A stretch of DNA of 64,000 bases from Pseudonocardia nematodicida (GTDB lineage Bacteria; Actinomycetota; Actinomycetes; Mycobacteriales; Pseudonocardiaceae). Within the stretch, counting starts at the first letter, position 1; the number at the start of each line of letters is the position of its first letter. A program made the position numbers and the translations under genes. Shown here in pieces: positions 1 through 9,045 of this stretch. The notes under the pieces are model-generated. The model was not told the DNA's origin and did not search any database. It worked only from the letters and a program-made list of their open reading frames with translations. The DNA is taken from positions 496,001 to 560,000 of the forward strand of contig NZ_JBEDNQ010000001.1 in the NCBI RefSeq assembly GCF_040105385.1. Direction: 5' to 3'.

Positions 1-825
1 CTTGACCACGCGCAGCGTCTCGCCGGGCTTGACCCGGGCGATGATGGTGGTGCGGGCCAGGTCCTCGTTGGCGTCGGTGCTGACCTGGATGCCCTCCGGG
101 CCGGTGACCTCGTGCTCCATCGCGGCGCCGCAGCGCAGCCCGGACTTGCGGGTCGAGTGGACCAGGGTGGCGCCGGAGTCGCCGGCCCGGGACTGCTCGG
201 GCTCGAGCACGTTGTCCAGCGCGGTGTCCAGGCGCGGGTCGTCGGCGTCGCGGCCGGGCAGCTGCTCGTTGGCGACCAGCTCGGACTGCAGGACGAGCAG
301 CGCGCCCTCGCCGTTGTCGTCGTCGCCGTTGCCGGTGCTCACGAGCTCGACCTCGTAGCTGATCGCGGCGACGGCGCGCTGGGTCAGCGAGACCATCCGG
401 ACCGAGCGCACCCGGACCCGGCGCCCGGCCGGGGACTCCCACTCGACCTCGCGGTTCAGCGTCCCGGCGCGCATGTCGAGCACCCGCTCGTGCCGGTGCA
501 GGGTGCCGTAGCGCAGGTCGAACGGCTCGTCGTCGACCAGCAGCCGGATCAGCTTGCCGTTGGTCGTGTTGATGATCGTCTGCCCGGACTCGGGGTAGCC
601 GTAGCCGCCCTCGGCGTAGGGCAGCGGGCGGACCTCGTAGAACGAGTTGAGGTAGGTGCCGGGCAGCACGTGCGGCTCGCCCTCGTCGAGGTTGCCGCGC
701 AGGCCGATGTGCCCGTTGGACAGCGCGAACACCGACTCCGTCTGGCCCATGGCGTCCAGGTCGAGGCGGGGTTCACGGATCACCCACGGCTCGACGGTGA
801 AGGTGGGCAGGTGGTCGGGCTTCAC
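1..825 (-). CDS. Glycoside hydrolase family 65 (disaccharide phosphorylase), N-terminal part, cut by window edge
   Basis: The 275 visible codons match the N-terminal beta-sandwich domain of GH65 enzymes (maltose, trehalose or kojibiose phosphorylase), with family-like stretches such as FALSNGHIGLRGNLDEGEP (about residues 33-51) and LPGTYLNSFYE. These enzymes split a disaccharide with phosphate to give beta-glucose 1-phosphate and glucose. The catalytic glutamate lies in the barrel domain outside the window, so the substrate cannot be told. The GTG start at 825 overlaps the stop of the beta-phosphoglucomutase-like gene (GTGA), which implies translational coupling. That partner converts the expected product, beta-glucose 1-phosphate, to glucose 6-phosphate. 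The family call is secure; substrate is open. Confidence 0.9.
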   Translation of the reverse strand, partial: MKPDHLPTFTVEPWVIREPRLDLDAMGQTESVFALSNGHIGLRGNLDEGEPHVLPGTYLNSFYEVRPLPYAEGGYGYPESGQTIINTTNGKLIRLLVDDEPFDLRYGTLHRHERVLDMRAGTLNREVEWESPAGRRVRVRSVRMVSLTQRAVAAISYEVELVSTGNGDDDNGEGALLVLQSELVANEQLPGRDADDPRLDTALDNVLEPEQSRAGDSGATLVHSTRKSGLRCGAAMEHEVTGPEGIQVSTDANEDLARTTIIARVKPGETLRVVK

Positions 826-1556
826 GAACGCTCCAGCAGGTCTGCGAGATCGGTGACGACGACGTCCGCGCCGTGGGAGCGGAGCGCGTCGGACTGGTCG
901 AGGCGGTCGACGCCGATCACGGCGCCGAACCCGCCGGCGCGGCCGGCCTGCACACCGGCCAGCGCGTCCTCGAACACCACGGCGGCGGACTTCGCCACGT
1001 CCAGGTCGGCCGCGGCGGCGAGGAAGGTGTCGGGCGCGGGCTTGCCGGGCAGGCCCCGCTCGCGGGCGGTGACGCCGTCGACCCGGTGGTCGATGAACGT
1101 CTCGAGCCCGGTGACCCGCAGGATCTGCTCGGCGTTCGCGCTCGAGGAGACGACGGCGGTGGCCAGCCCGGCGTCGCGGACCGCCTCCAGGTAGCGGCGC
1201 GAGCCCGGGTAGACGTCGACGCCCTTGGTCCGGATGTTGACCTGCACGAGGTCGTTCTTGCGGGTCGACAGACCCCAGAGGGTCTCGGTGTCGGCGTCGT
1301 CGTCCGGGCTGCCCTCGGGCAGGTCGATCCCGCGCGAGGCGAGGAAGCTGCGGGTGCCGTCGAGCCGCGGTTTGCCGTCGACGTAGGGCCCGTAGTCGCC
1401 CGCCACGTCGAACGGCCGGAAACCCGGCCCGTCCCGGTGCTCCAGGTACTCGTCGAACATCTGCTTCCAGGCCGCGGCGTGCACGCTCGCGGTGTCGGTG
1501 AGCACGCCGTCGAGGTCGAACAGACAGGCGCGTGCGCCGTCGGGGAGCCCCAGCAT
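822..1556 (-). CDS. Beta-phosphoglucomutase family HAD hydrolase
   Basis: This 244-residue HAD-superfamily protein would convert beta-glucose 1-phosphate to glucose 6-phosphate in the cytosol. Motif I is LFDLDGVLTD with the nucleophile and acid/base aspartates at 14 and 16. An all-helical cap follows. Motif II is VVSSSAN, the motif III lysine lies in GKPAPDTF, and the acidic motif IV is VFEDALAGVQAG. The length is close to typical PgmB proteins. ATG 1556 puts the DxD motif at the expected distance from the N-terminus; a GTG at 1565 is possible. It overlaps the downstream GH65 gene by 4 nt, so the two form a phosphorolysis pair. A trehalose-6-phosphate-phosphatase-like role is less likely. Confidence 0.9.
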   Translation of the reverse strand: MLGLPDGARACLFDLDGVLTDTASVHAAAWKQMFDEYLEHRDGPGFRPFDVAGDYGPYVDGKPRLDGTRSFLASRGIDLPEGSPDDDADTETLWGLSTRKNDLVQVNIRTKGVDVYPGSRRYLEAVRDAGLATAVVSSSANAEQILRVTGLETFIDHRVDGVTARERGLPGKPAPDTFLAAAADLDVAKSAAVVFEDALAGVQAGRAGGFGAVIGVDRLDQSDALRSHGADVVVTDLADLLERS

Positions 1557-1614
1557 GGCGCGCACGCTATCCGGATCGGTGCAGTTCCGTCGCCCCGGGG
1601 CACTCCGTTGTGGA

Positions 1615-3318
1615 TCACTCGGGGACGGGCGCGACCAGCGGCACGCGGAACAGGACGAACGGGCCATCAGCGGTGTCCGGGGAGTCGCCGGCGACCCGTA
1701 CCTCGACCCGGCACGACGGCCGGCCGTCCTCGATCCCGAACCGGACGGCGACGGCGCCGCCGCGGGGCTCCGGCTCGATCCGTTCCTGGACCGCGCGCCG
1801 GACCGCGGCGAGCAGGGACAGCGGCAGGACGGGCGCGGCGGGGTCGATGCCGGCGGCGGCCGGGTCGTCGACCTCGGTGTCGAGCCGGGCACCGAACCGG
1901 GTCCGCTCGATCTGCAGGTAGGCGCGGACCGCGGCGAGCTCCTCGTCGAGCCGGCTCTCGGGCGCATCGGCGCGGTCGGCCGCGCGGGACAGGTCGGCGA
2001 AGCCGAGCAGCAGCTCCCGGGCGCGCGGCGGGTCGGTGCGGACCAGGGAGGCGATGGTGTTGAGGGTGTTGTAGACGAAGTGCTGTTCCAGCCGGCGGGA
2101 GAGCGGGCCGTGCCAGGCCGCGACGCCGTCCCCGGAACCGACGCCGGCAGCCCCGTCACCGGTGGCCCCCTGACCGGCGGCCCCCTCGGAGGACGGAGCA
2201 TCACTCCGAGCGGAGTCGCCACCGGCCCCCGTGCCGCCACCGGCACCGAGCCGGGGGTCACGCGCCACCGACCCCCCGGCAGTCGCCCGACTCACGGAGC
2301 TCTGGTCCGGTATTCCCGAACCAGTGCTCCATGAGTCGGCACCGGAACGGGCGCCGGGGCCGGGGGTCAGTTCGGGGTCCTGGTCCTCGGGGGGCACGAG
2401 GCCGCGGTAGGCCGGCAGGGCCAGCCGGCCCGCCGCCGTCCACCCCCGGTGCTCGACGGCGGCGACCAGGCCCGGCACGACCCACCGCGCCTCCCCGGCG
2501 ATCTCGGCCGGGACGTCGGCCGGCGCCCTCGTGCCCGCTCCGCCGCGCGCCCCCGCGATCGTGCCGGCGTCGGCGTCGGCGGCGCCCATCCCGACCCGCC
2601 CGACGTACCGGGGGCCGTCCGGCCCGGGCAGCGCGAGCAGCACCGCCGCGATCCGCTCCCGGCGGTCCCAGCCCGCCCGGCCCGCGGGCACCCACCCCGC
2701 GACGAGCACCTGCCGTCGCCGGCGCAGCGGCACCCGCAGCCAGTTCCGGGTGCGCCGGCCGGGCTGGTAGGCGACGTCGAGCCGCTTGAGGTGCAGCCCG
2801 TCCAGGCCGTAGTGCTCGGCGGTGCGGGCCACCAGGTCCGCCTCGTCCAGCCCGAACGACGGCGGCACCAGGATCGACGGCCCGCCCAGCCCCAGCTCCT
2901 CCAGCGCGGCCCGGCGCCGGCGGTAGGGCAGTTCCAGCACCCGTCGGCCGTCGGCCCACAGCAGGTCGGTGACCACGTAGCCGACCGGTACCTCGGCGCG
3001 CAGCGCGGCCTCCGGTGCGACGGTCGCGGTGCGGCGCAGCAGCGGCCCGCGCGACGGGCGGCCGGCCTCGTCGAGGGCGACGACGGTGCCGTCGAGCACC
3101 ATGCCGCCGGGCGGACCCTGCGCCGCGAGCGCACCGAGCTCCGGGAACGACCCGGTCACGCTGCGCGCGGTCGAGGAGAGCAGCCGCACCCGGTCGGGGC
3201 GCACGTAGGCCACACAGCGGTGGCCCTCCCAGCCGAACTCGACGGCCCACCGGGAGGCGTCGGTGGCGTCGGCGAGCTCCCCGGTCGCGGGCAGCATCGG
3301 CGGGACGAGATCGGGCAT
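1615..3318 (-). CDS. Fusion of a degenerate ATP-dependent DNA ligase-like domain with a degenerate LytS-type histidine kinase domain
   Basis: This 567-residue protein starts like the LigC/LigD adenylation domain (PPMLPATGEL, then LDGTVVALDEAGRP, VTDLLWADGR, LPYRRRRAALEELGL, LKRLDVAYQPGRRTRNW), with an OB-fold-like stretch ending near YVGRVGMG. The motif I lysine is missing: EFGWEGHR stands where families have EVKWDGYR. The motif III glutamate is threonine and the motif V lysines are gone. A Gly/Ser-rich linker (about 310-400) leads to a LytS-like segment (QHFVYNTLNTIASLVRTDP, His 413). The following ATPase region lacks the usual ENA.KHG and DNG boxes. It probably neither ligates DNA nor phosphorylates. 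It lies 58 nt upstream of the PgmB-like gene. Its function is unknown, perhaps nucleic-acid or nucleotide sensing. Confidence 0.75.
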   Translation of the reverse strand: MPDLVPPMLPATGELADATDASRWAVEFGWEGHRCVAYVRPDRVRLLSSTARSVTGSFPELGALAAQGPPGGMVLDGTVVALDEAGRPSRGPLLRRTATVAPEAALRAEVPVGYVVTDLLWADGRRVLELPYRRRRAALEELGLGGPSILVPPSFGLDEADLVARTAEHYGLDGLHLKRLDVAYQPGRRTRNWLRVPLRRRRQVLVAGWVPAGRAGWDRRERIAAVLLALPGPDGPRYVGRVGMGAADADAGTIAGARGGAGTRAPADVPAEIAGEARWVVPGLVAAVEHRGWTAAGRLALPAYRGLVPPEDQDPELTPGPGARSGADSWSTGSGIPDQSSVSRATAGGSVARDPRLGAGGGTGAGGDSARSDAPSSEGAAGQGATGDGAAGVGSGDGVAAWHGPLSRRLEQHFVYNTLNTIASLVRTDPPRARELLLGFADLSRAADRADAPESRLDEELAAVRAYLQIERTRFGARLDTEVDDPAAAGIDPAAPVLPLSLLAAVRRAVQERIEPEPRGGAVAVRFGIEDGRPSCRVEVRVAGDSPDTADGPFVLFRVPLVAPVPE

Positions 3319-3402
3319 GGCCGAGGGGCTCCCGCCCGACGCACCGGCCCGCACCACGGGCTCCACCGTAGTCGGGAGCGGACTTGCGACAATGGGGCCA
3401 TC

Positions 3403-5964
3403 ATGACGCTCACCGACCGGCTCCCCCGTACGCCCGACTTCGATCCCGCCGACCTGGTGGAGACCTTCGCCGACTGGGCGTTCGACGAGCGTGGCCTGTC
3501 GCTGTACCCCGCGCAGGAGGAGGCGCTGCTGGAACTGGTGACCGGCGCGAACGTCATCCTGTCGACGCCGACCGGGTCCGGGAAGTCGCTCGTCGCGATC
3601 GGCGCGCACGCGGCGTCGCTGGCCCGGGGCGAGCGGACCTTCTACACCGCGCCGATCAAGGCGCTGGTCAGCGAGAAGTTCTTCGCACTGGTCGAGGTGT
3701 TCGGCGCGGACAAGGTCGGCATGCTGACCGGCGACGCCGCGGTGAACGAGAAGGCGCCGATCATCTGCTGCACCGCGGAGATCCTGGCGAACCTGGCGCT
3801 GCGCACCGGGTCCGGGGCCGACGTCGGGTCGGTGGTGATGGACGAGTTCCACTTCTACGCCGAACCGTCCCGCGGCTGGGCCTGGCAGGTGCCGCTGGTC
3901 GAGCTGCCGCAGGCGCAGTTCCTGCTGATGAGCGCCACGCTCGGCGACACGGCGTTCTTCCGCGACGACCTCACCCGGCGCACCGGCCGGGAGACCGCCG
4001 AGATCACCTCGGTGGAGCGCCCGGTACCGCTGCACTTCCGCTACGTCGTCGAGCCGCTGCACGAGACGATCACCGAGCTGCTGGGCACGAAGGAGGCGCC
4101 GGTCTACATCGTGCACTTCACCCAGCAGGCCGCCGTCGAGCGGGCGCAGGCGCTGATGAGCGTCAACGTCACCTCCAAGGAGGACAAGGCGGCGATCGCC
4201 GAGACGATCGGGAGCTTCCGGTTCACCTCCGGGTTCGGGCGCACGCTGTCCCGGCTGGTCCGGCACGGCATCGGCGTGCACCACGCCGGGATGCTCCCCC
4301 GCTACCGGCGACTGGTGGAGACCCTCGCCCAGGCCGGCCTCCTCAAGATCATCTGTGGGACGGACACGCTCGGCGTCGGGATCAACGTCCCGATCCGGAC
4401 GGTGCTGTTCACCGCACTGTCCAAGTACGACGGCCGCCGGGTCCGCCCGCTCAAGGCGCGCGAGTTCCACCAGATCGCCGGACGGGCCGGGCGGGCCGGG
4501 TACGACACCGTCGGCACCGTCGTCGCGCAGGCCCCCGAGCACGACATCGAGAACGCCAAGGCACTGGCCAAGGCCGGTGACGACCCGAAGAAGCGCCGCA
4601 AGGTGCAGCGCAAGCAGCCGCCGGAGGGCTTCGTCGGCTGGTCGCAGACCTCGTTCGAGAAGCTGCAGCAGGCCCGTCCCGAGCCACTGACCAGCCAGTT
4701 CGAGGTCACCCACGCGCTGCTGCTGAACGTGATCTCCCGCGGCGGCGACACCTACGCGGCGATGCTCCACCTGCTCACCGACAACCACGAGCCCCGCAAG
4801 CGCCAGCTGGCCCACATGCGGCGGGCGATCGCGATCTACCGGGCGCTGCGGACCGCGGGCGTGGTCGAGGAGTACGTCGTGGAGGGGGCCGCCCGCCCGC
4901 GGGTTCGCATCGTCGACGAGCTGCAGCTGGACTTCGCGCTCAACCAGCCGCTGTCGCCGTTCGCACTCGCCGCGATCGGGCTGCTCGACGCCGAGTCACC
5001 GGCCTACGCGCTCGACGTGCTCTCGGTCATCGAGTCCACCCTCGACGACCCGCGGCAGGTGCTGGCCGCGCAGCAGAACAAGGCGCGCGGCGAGGCCGTG
5101 GCCGCGATGAAGGCCGAGGGGCTGGAGTACGAGGAGCGGATGGCGCGCCTCGAGGAGGTCACCCACCCCAAGCCGCTCGACGAGCTGCTGCACGCCGCGC
5201 TGGAGACCTACCGGCGCGGCGCGCCCTGGATCGCCGACGCGGTGCTCTCCCCCAAGTCCGTCGTCCGGGACATGAGCGAGCGGGCGATGACCTTCACCGA
5301 GTACGTCTCGCACTACCAGCTCGCCCGTTCGGAGGGCCTGGTGCTGCGCTACCTGGCGGACGCCTACCGGGCGCTGCGGCAGACGGTGCCCGAGCACGCC
5401 CGCACCGAGGAGCTCACCGACCTCATCGAGTGGCTGGGCGAGCTCGTCCGGCAGACCGACTCGTCGCTGCTCGACGAGTGGGAGAAGCTCGCCGCAGGAG
5501 TGGACGAGAGCGGCGAGGTCACCCCGCCCGGCGCCGAGGTCGCGGTCTCCCCCGCCGGCGTCACCGGGAACCCGCGCGCGTTCCGGGTGATGGTCCGCAA
5601 CGCCCTGTTCCGCCGGGTGGAGCTGGCCGCGCTCGGCCGCTACGACCAGCTCGGCGAGCTCGATGCCGATGCCGGCTGGACCGCGCAGCGCTGGCGGGAG
5701 GCCTTCGACCCGTACTTCGAGGTCCACGACCGGATCGGGTTCGGTCCGGAGGCCCGTGGCCCCGCGCTGTTCGACCTCACCGAGGAGGCCGACCGCTGGC
5801 TGGTCCGGCAGGTCCTCGACGACCCGGCCGGGGACCGGGACTGGGCGATCACCGCCGAGATCGACCTCGCCGCCTCGGACGAGGCCGGGGAGGCCGTCCT
5901 CTGGGTGACGGCGGTGACCGACGGCGTATCCGACCCGGCCGGCGCCGTCCTTTCGGGACCGTGA
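3403..5964 (+). CDS. DEAD/DEAH-box Ski2-like RNA helicase with DUF3516 C-terminus
   Basis: This 853-residue superfamily 2 helicase has Walker A TPTGSGKS (55-62), the DEFH form of motif II (about 147-150), motif III SATLGD (about 176), motif Ia TAPIKALVSEKF and motif VI QIAGRAGRAGYD (about 357-368). These features group it with the Ski2/Mtr4-type RNA helicases. The C-terminal half (about 400-853) matches the actinobacterial DUF3516 region, probably a helical RNA-handling module. ATG 3403 is the first start consistent with the family N-terminus. It is transcribed divergently from the ligase-like/kinase-like gene across 84 bp. RNA turnover or remodelling is the likely role, by family inference. 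Confidence 0.92.
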   Translation: MTLTDRLPRTPDFDPADLVETFADWAFDERGLSLYPAQEEALLELVTGANVILSTPTGSGKSLVAIGAHAASLARGERTFYTAPIKALVSEKFFALVEVFGADKVGMLTGDAAVNEKAPIICCTAEILANLALRTGSGADVGSVVMDEFHFYAEPSRGWAWQVPLVELPQAQFLLMSATLGDTAFFRDDLTRRTGRETAEITSVERPVPLHFRYVVEPLHETITELLGTKEAPVYIVHFTQQAAVERAQALMSVNVTSKEDKAAIAETIGSFRFTSGFGRTLSRLVRHGIGVHHAGMLPRYRRLVETLAQAGLLKIICGTDTLGVGINVPIRTVLFTALSKYDGRRVRPLKAREFHQIAGRAGRAGYDTVGTVVAQAPEHDIENAKALAKAGDDPKKRRKVQRKQPPEGFVGWSQTSFEKLQQARPEPLTSQFEVTHALLLNVISRGGDTYAAMLHLLTDNHEPRKRQLAHMRRAIAIYRALRTAGVVEEYVVEGAARPRVRIVDELQLDFALNQPLSPFALAAIGLLDAESPAYALDVLSVIESTLDDPRQVLAAQQNKARGEAVAAMKAEGLEYEERMARLEEVTHPKPLDELLHAALETYRRGAPWIADAVLSPKSVVRDMSERAMTFTEYVSHYQLARSEGLVLRYLADAYRALRQTVPEHARTEELTDLIEWLGELVRQTDSSLLDEWEKLAAGVDESGEVTPPGAEVAVSPAGVTGNPRAFRVMVRNALFRRVELAALGRYDQLGELDADAGWTAQRWREAFDPYFEVHDRIGFGPEARGPALFDLTEEADRWLVRQVLDDPAGDRDWAITAEIDLAASDEAGEAVLWVTAVTDGVSDPAGAVLSGP

Positions 5965-6042
5965 TGTAACCCGGTCGGGCCCACTGTGGGCACAGGATCG
6001 GTTACGGTAGCTACCGATCGAGAGGGAAGTCCCTCCACCGGG

Positions 6043-8208
6043 ATGAACGGGGGTCGGTGGATGCGGCAGGCCGACGCCGCTCCGGTGCGGGCCGCACACG
6101 GTGAGGCTCTCGACGCCGACCTGCTGCCGGGGCCGGACAGGCTCACCGACCAGTGGACGACCGGGCTCACCCGGCGTTCCGTCCTCTCGCCGACCGAGCT
6201 CCGTCCGCTGCTCGACCGGCTCGTCGAACGGCTCCGCGGGGCCTCGCTCACCGGCGGGTTCGACCCGGCCGTCGCCGCCGACGCGGCCCGCGACCTCGTC
6301 CGGGCCCGGGTGAACGACCCGGCCCTGCTGGAGGTCAGCCTGCAGGCGATCGGCGACCACCTGGAGGCCGCCGCCGACACCCCGGCGCGGTTGCGCCGGG
6401 TCTCCGCCCTGCTGGCCGGGTTCTCCCGCGGGTTCGCCGAGGCGATGCGCCTGCAGGTGCTGGCCGACCACGAGGAGGTCACCCGCGCCGCGCTGGACGC
6501 CCGCCGGGTCGCCGAGGAGGCCCGCTGGACCTCCGAGGCCCGCTTCACCGCCCTGTTCGAGTCCTCCGCCGTCGGGATCGTCGTGTTCGACCGGCTCGGC
6601 CGCTGCGTCGAGGCGAACGAGGCGACCGCCGCCATGCTCGGGTACGGCCGGCACGAGCTGACCGGGATGAGCGTGGACGACTTCGTCCCCCGCGCGGACG
6701 CCCCCGAGCTCTGGGGGCAGCGGACCCGGCTGTTCGACGGGTCCCTGGACCGGCTGCGCATCGTGCGGGCGGTGCGCCGCGCCGACGACGCCGAGGTCTG
6801 GATCGACGCGGTCGTGACGGCCATGCGGGAGGCCGACGGCCCGCCCACGATGCTGGTCGCGGTGCTCAGCGACGTCACCGAGCAGGTCCAGCTCCAGCAG
6901 CGGCTCGAGCACCAGGCCTCGCACGACCCGCTGACCGGGCTGCCGAACCGGTCGCTGTTCTTCGACCGGCTCGGCACCGCGATCGCCGACTCGGAGTCCG
7001 AGCCCGGCCGGCCGGGTGTCTGCTACCTCGACCTGGACGGTTTCAAGGTCGTCAACGACACCCTCGGCCACCAGGCCGGCGACCGGTTGCTGCAGGCGCT
7101 GGCGAACCGGCTGCGCGACGCCCTGGAACCGGACGGGCACCTGGTCGCCCGGACCGGCGGCGACGAGTTCGTCGTCCTGGTCGAGCGGACCCCGGACCGG
7201 ACCGCGCTCGAGGTCGTCGCCACCCGCGCGCTGGGCACCGTCCGCCGGCCCGTGCGGGTCGGCGGACGGGACATCGTGATCTCGGCCAGCGTCGGCGTCG
7301 TGCGGCACGACGGCGACCTCGACCCGGACGAGCTGATGCGGGCCGCCGACACCACGCTCTACTCCGCGAAACGTGCCGGGCGCGGCCGCTACGCGCTCTA
7401 CGACAGCGAGCGCCACCGGTCCGACGTCCGCCGCTTCGAGCTCTCCTCCCAGATGCCCGAGGCCCTGCGCCGCGACGACTTCGTGGTCGTCTACCAGCCG
7501 CTGGTGCGGCTCGCGGACGAGCGCACCATCGGGGTCGAGGCACTGGTCCGCTGGCAGCGGCCGGACGGGGAGCTGCTCGGGCCGGACCGCTTCATCCCGC
7601 TCGCCGAGGAGACCGGGCTGGTGGTGCCGCTCGGCCGCCGGGTGCTGGACGAGGCGTTGCGGCAGGGCCGGATCTGGGCCGACTCGCACCCGGACGACCC
7701 GCTGCTGATCAGCGTGAACGTGGCCGCCCGCCAGATCAGCGAGTCCGACCTGGTCGCCGACGTCACCGCGGCCCTGGAACGCCACGACTGGCCGGCCGAG
7801 CGGCTGCAGATCGAGCTGACCGAGAGCGACCTGATGGGCTCGCCCGGACGGCCGTCGGCGACCCTGCGCGAGCTCGACCGGATGGGCGTGCGGATCGCGA
7901 TCGACGACTTCGGCACCGGCTACTCGAACCTGGCCTACCTGCGGCACCTCCCGGTGCACGTCCTCAAGCTGGCCGGGCACTTCGTCGCCGGGACCGCCGA
8001 ACGCGACGACGTCATCCTGCGCACCCTGGTCTCGCTGGCCTCCGCGCTGGACCTGGAGGTCACCGCCGAGGCGGTCGAGACGGCGGAGCAGGCCGAACGG
8101 CTGCGCGACTACGGGTGCGCGAACGCGCAGGGCTGGTACTACGCCCCCGCGGTGCCGGCGGAACGGATCCCGGACCTCATCCGGGACCCGTTCCTGCGGG
8201 CGATCTGA
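6043..8208 (+). CDS. PAS-GGDEF-EAL cyclic-di-GMP turnover protein
   Basis: The protein (721 aa from ATG 6043; ATG 6061 is an alternative) has a helical N-terminal region (about 1-160), a PAS sensor (about 165-285), a GGDEF domain starting at HDPLTGLPNR (294) with an intact GGDEF motif (372-376), and an EAL domain (E499-A-L). The diguanylate cyclase site looks active. The EAL half keeps EAL, NVAARQI, ELTES, DDFGTGYS (621 on) and AEAVET. However, the strongly conserved KID following the barrel strand reads KLA, so phosphodiesterase activity is less certain. No membrane segment is seen, so it should be cytosolic. The domain order resembles Streptomyces RmdA-type proteins, which act on c-di-GMP in development. 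Confidence 0.93.
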   Translation: MNGGRWMRQADAAPVRAAHGEALDADLLPGPDRLTDQWTTGLTRRSVLSPTELRPLLDRLVERLRGASLTGGFDPAVAADAARDLVRARVNDPALLEVSLQAIGDHLEAAADTPARLRRVSALLAGFSRGFAEAMRLQVLADHEEVTRAALDARRVAEEARWTSEARFTALFESSAVGIVVFDRLGRCVEANEATAAMLGYGRHELTGMSVDDFVPRADAPELWGQRTRLFDGSLDRLRIVRAVRRADDAEVWIDAVVTAMREADGPPTMLVAVLSDVTEQVQLQQRLEHQASHDPLTGLPNRSLFFDRLGTAIADSESEPGRPGVCYLDLDGFKVVNDTLGHQAGDRLLQALANRLRDALEPDGHLVARTGGDEFVVLVERTPDRTALEVVATRALGTVRRPVRVGGRDIVISASVGVVRHDGDLDPDELMRAADTTLYSAKRAGRGRYALYDSERHRSDVRRFELSSQMPEALRRDDFVVVYQPLVRLADERTIGVEALVRWQRPDGELLGPDRFIPLAEETGLVVPLGRRVLDEALRQGRIWADSHPDDPLLISVNVAARQISESDLVADVTAALERHDWPAERLQIELTESDLMGSPGRPSATLRELDRMGVRIAIDDFGTGYSNLAYLRHLPVHVLKLAGHFVAGTAERDDVILRTLVSLASALDLEVTAEAVETAEQAERLRDYGCANAQGWYYAPAVPAERIPDLIRDPFLRAI

Positions 8209-8223
8209 GGCGGAGGGCGACGG

Positions 8224-9009
8224 TCAGGCGTTGCGCTCGTCCCGCCAGGCGATCCAGTCCTTCAGCCGGCCGAGGTCGTAGCCACCCTGCCCGTCCTGCC
8301 CGGTGGTGAACAGCCGGATCCCGGTGTCGTACAGGGCCTCGCCGACCTCGTCCGGGGACTTCTCGACGGCGACCGAGCGCTCGATCTCCGCGGGGTCGCG
8401 GCCGATGTCGCGGCAGTGGCCGTCGAGCACCGCGCACTTGTGCGCGGCCGTCTCCGGGTCCCCGAAGCCGTGCCAGATCGTGGCGTGCTCGGCGGTGTAG
8501 CGCAGCGTCTTCCGCTCTCCTCCCCCGCCGACCAGCAGCGGGATGTCGCGGGTCGGTGCGGGGTTCAGCTCCTGCCAGCGGGACCGGATCCGGGGCAGCG
8601 CCTCGGACAGGGCGTCGAGCCGGCTGCCTGCGGTGCCGAAGTCGTAGCCGTAGGAGTCGTAGTCGCGCTGGAACCAGCCCGCGCCGATGCCGAGGATCAG
8701 CCGCCCGTCGGAGATGTGGTCGACGGTGCGGGCCATGTCGGCCAGCAGCTCGGGGTTGCGGTAGCTGTTGCAGGTCACCAGGGCGCCGATCTCGATGCGC
8801 GAGGTCGCCTCGGCCCAGGCGCCGAGCATCGTCCAGCACTCGAAGTGCTTCCCGTCGGGCTCGCCGTAGAGCGGGAAGAAGTGGTCCCAGTTGAAGACGA
8901 CGTCGGCGCCGGCCTCCTCGACGGCGGCGACGGTGCGGCGGATCTCGGCGTAGTCGGCGTGCTGGGGCTGCAGCTGCAGCCCGACGCGGACGGGACGCGG
9001 GTCGGTCAT
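8224..9009 (-). CDS. LLM-class F420-dependent oxidoreductase
   Basis: This 261-residue protein fits the luciferase-like monooxygenase fold. It begins VRVGLQLQPQHADYAEIRR, then carries ADVVFNWDHFFPLYG, a mid-protein ISDGRLILGIGAGWF and a C-terminal EIERSVAVE region, all typical of actinobacterial F420-dependent LLM enzymes. The substrate cannot be inferred. Its stop lies 15 nt from the convergent GGDEF-EAL gene. It sits 36 nt downstream of the DUF742 gene on the same strand, so it may be cotranscribed with it. FMN instead of F420 cannot be excluded from sequence alone. Confidence 0.88.
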   Translation of the reverse strand: MTDPRPVRVGLQLQPQHADYAEIRRTVAAVEEAGADVVFNWDHFFPLYGEPDGKHFECWTMLGAWAEATSRIEIGALVTCNSYRNPELLADMARTVDHISDGRLILGIGAGWFQRDYDSYGYDFGTAGSRLDALSEALPRIRSRWQELNPAPTRDIPLLVGGGGERKTLRYTAEHATIWHGFGDPETAAHKCAVLDGHCRDIGRDPAEIERSVAVEKSPDEVGEALYDTGIRLFTTGQDGQGGYDLGRLKDWIAWRDERNA

Positions 9010-9045
9010 GGATCCATCGTCGACCCCCGGCCCGCTCCCCGCTCG

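Noticed and set aside
3319..4815. An N-terminal extension of the ligase-like/kinase-like protein on the minus strand
   Set aside because: It lies antisense to the helicase and is low-complexity; the ligase-like similarity begins right after ATG 3318.
4996..7980. A 994-codon minus-strand open frame across the helicase and GGDEF-EAL genes
   Set aside because: It is opposite two clearly conserved genes, is Gly/Val/Arg/Gln-rich with no recognisable domain, and is explained by the rarity of stop codons in high-GC antisense frames. The same applies to the long open frames at 112-1194, 11887-13647, 20088-22037 and 48738-51062.
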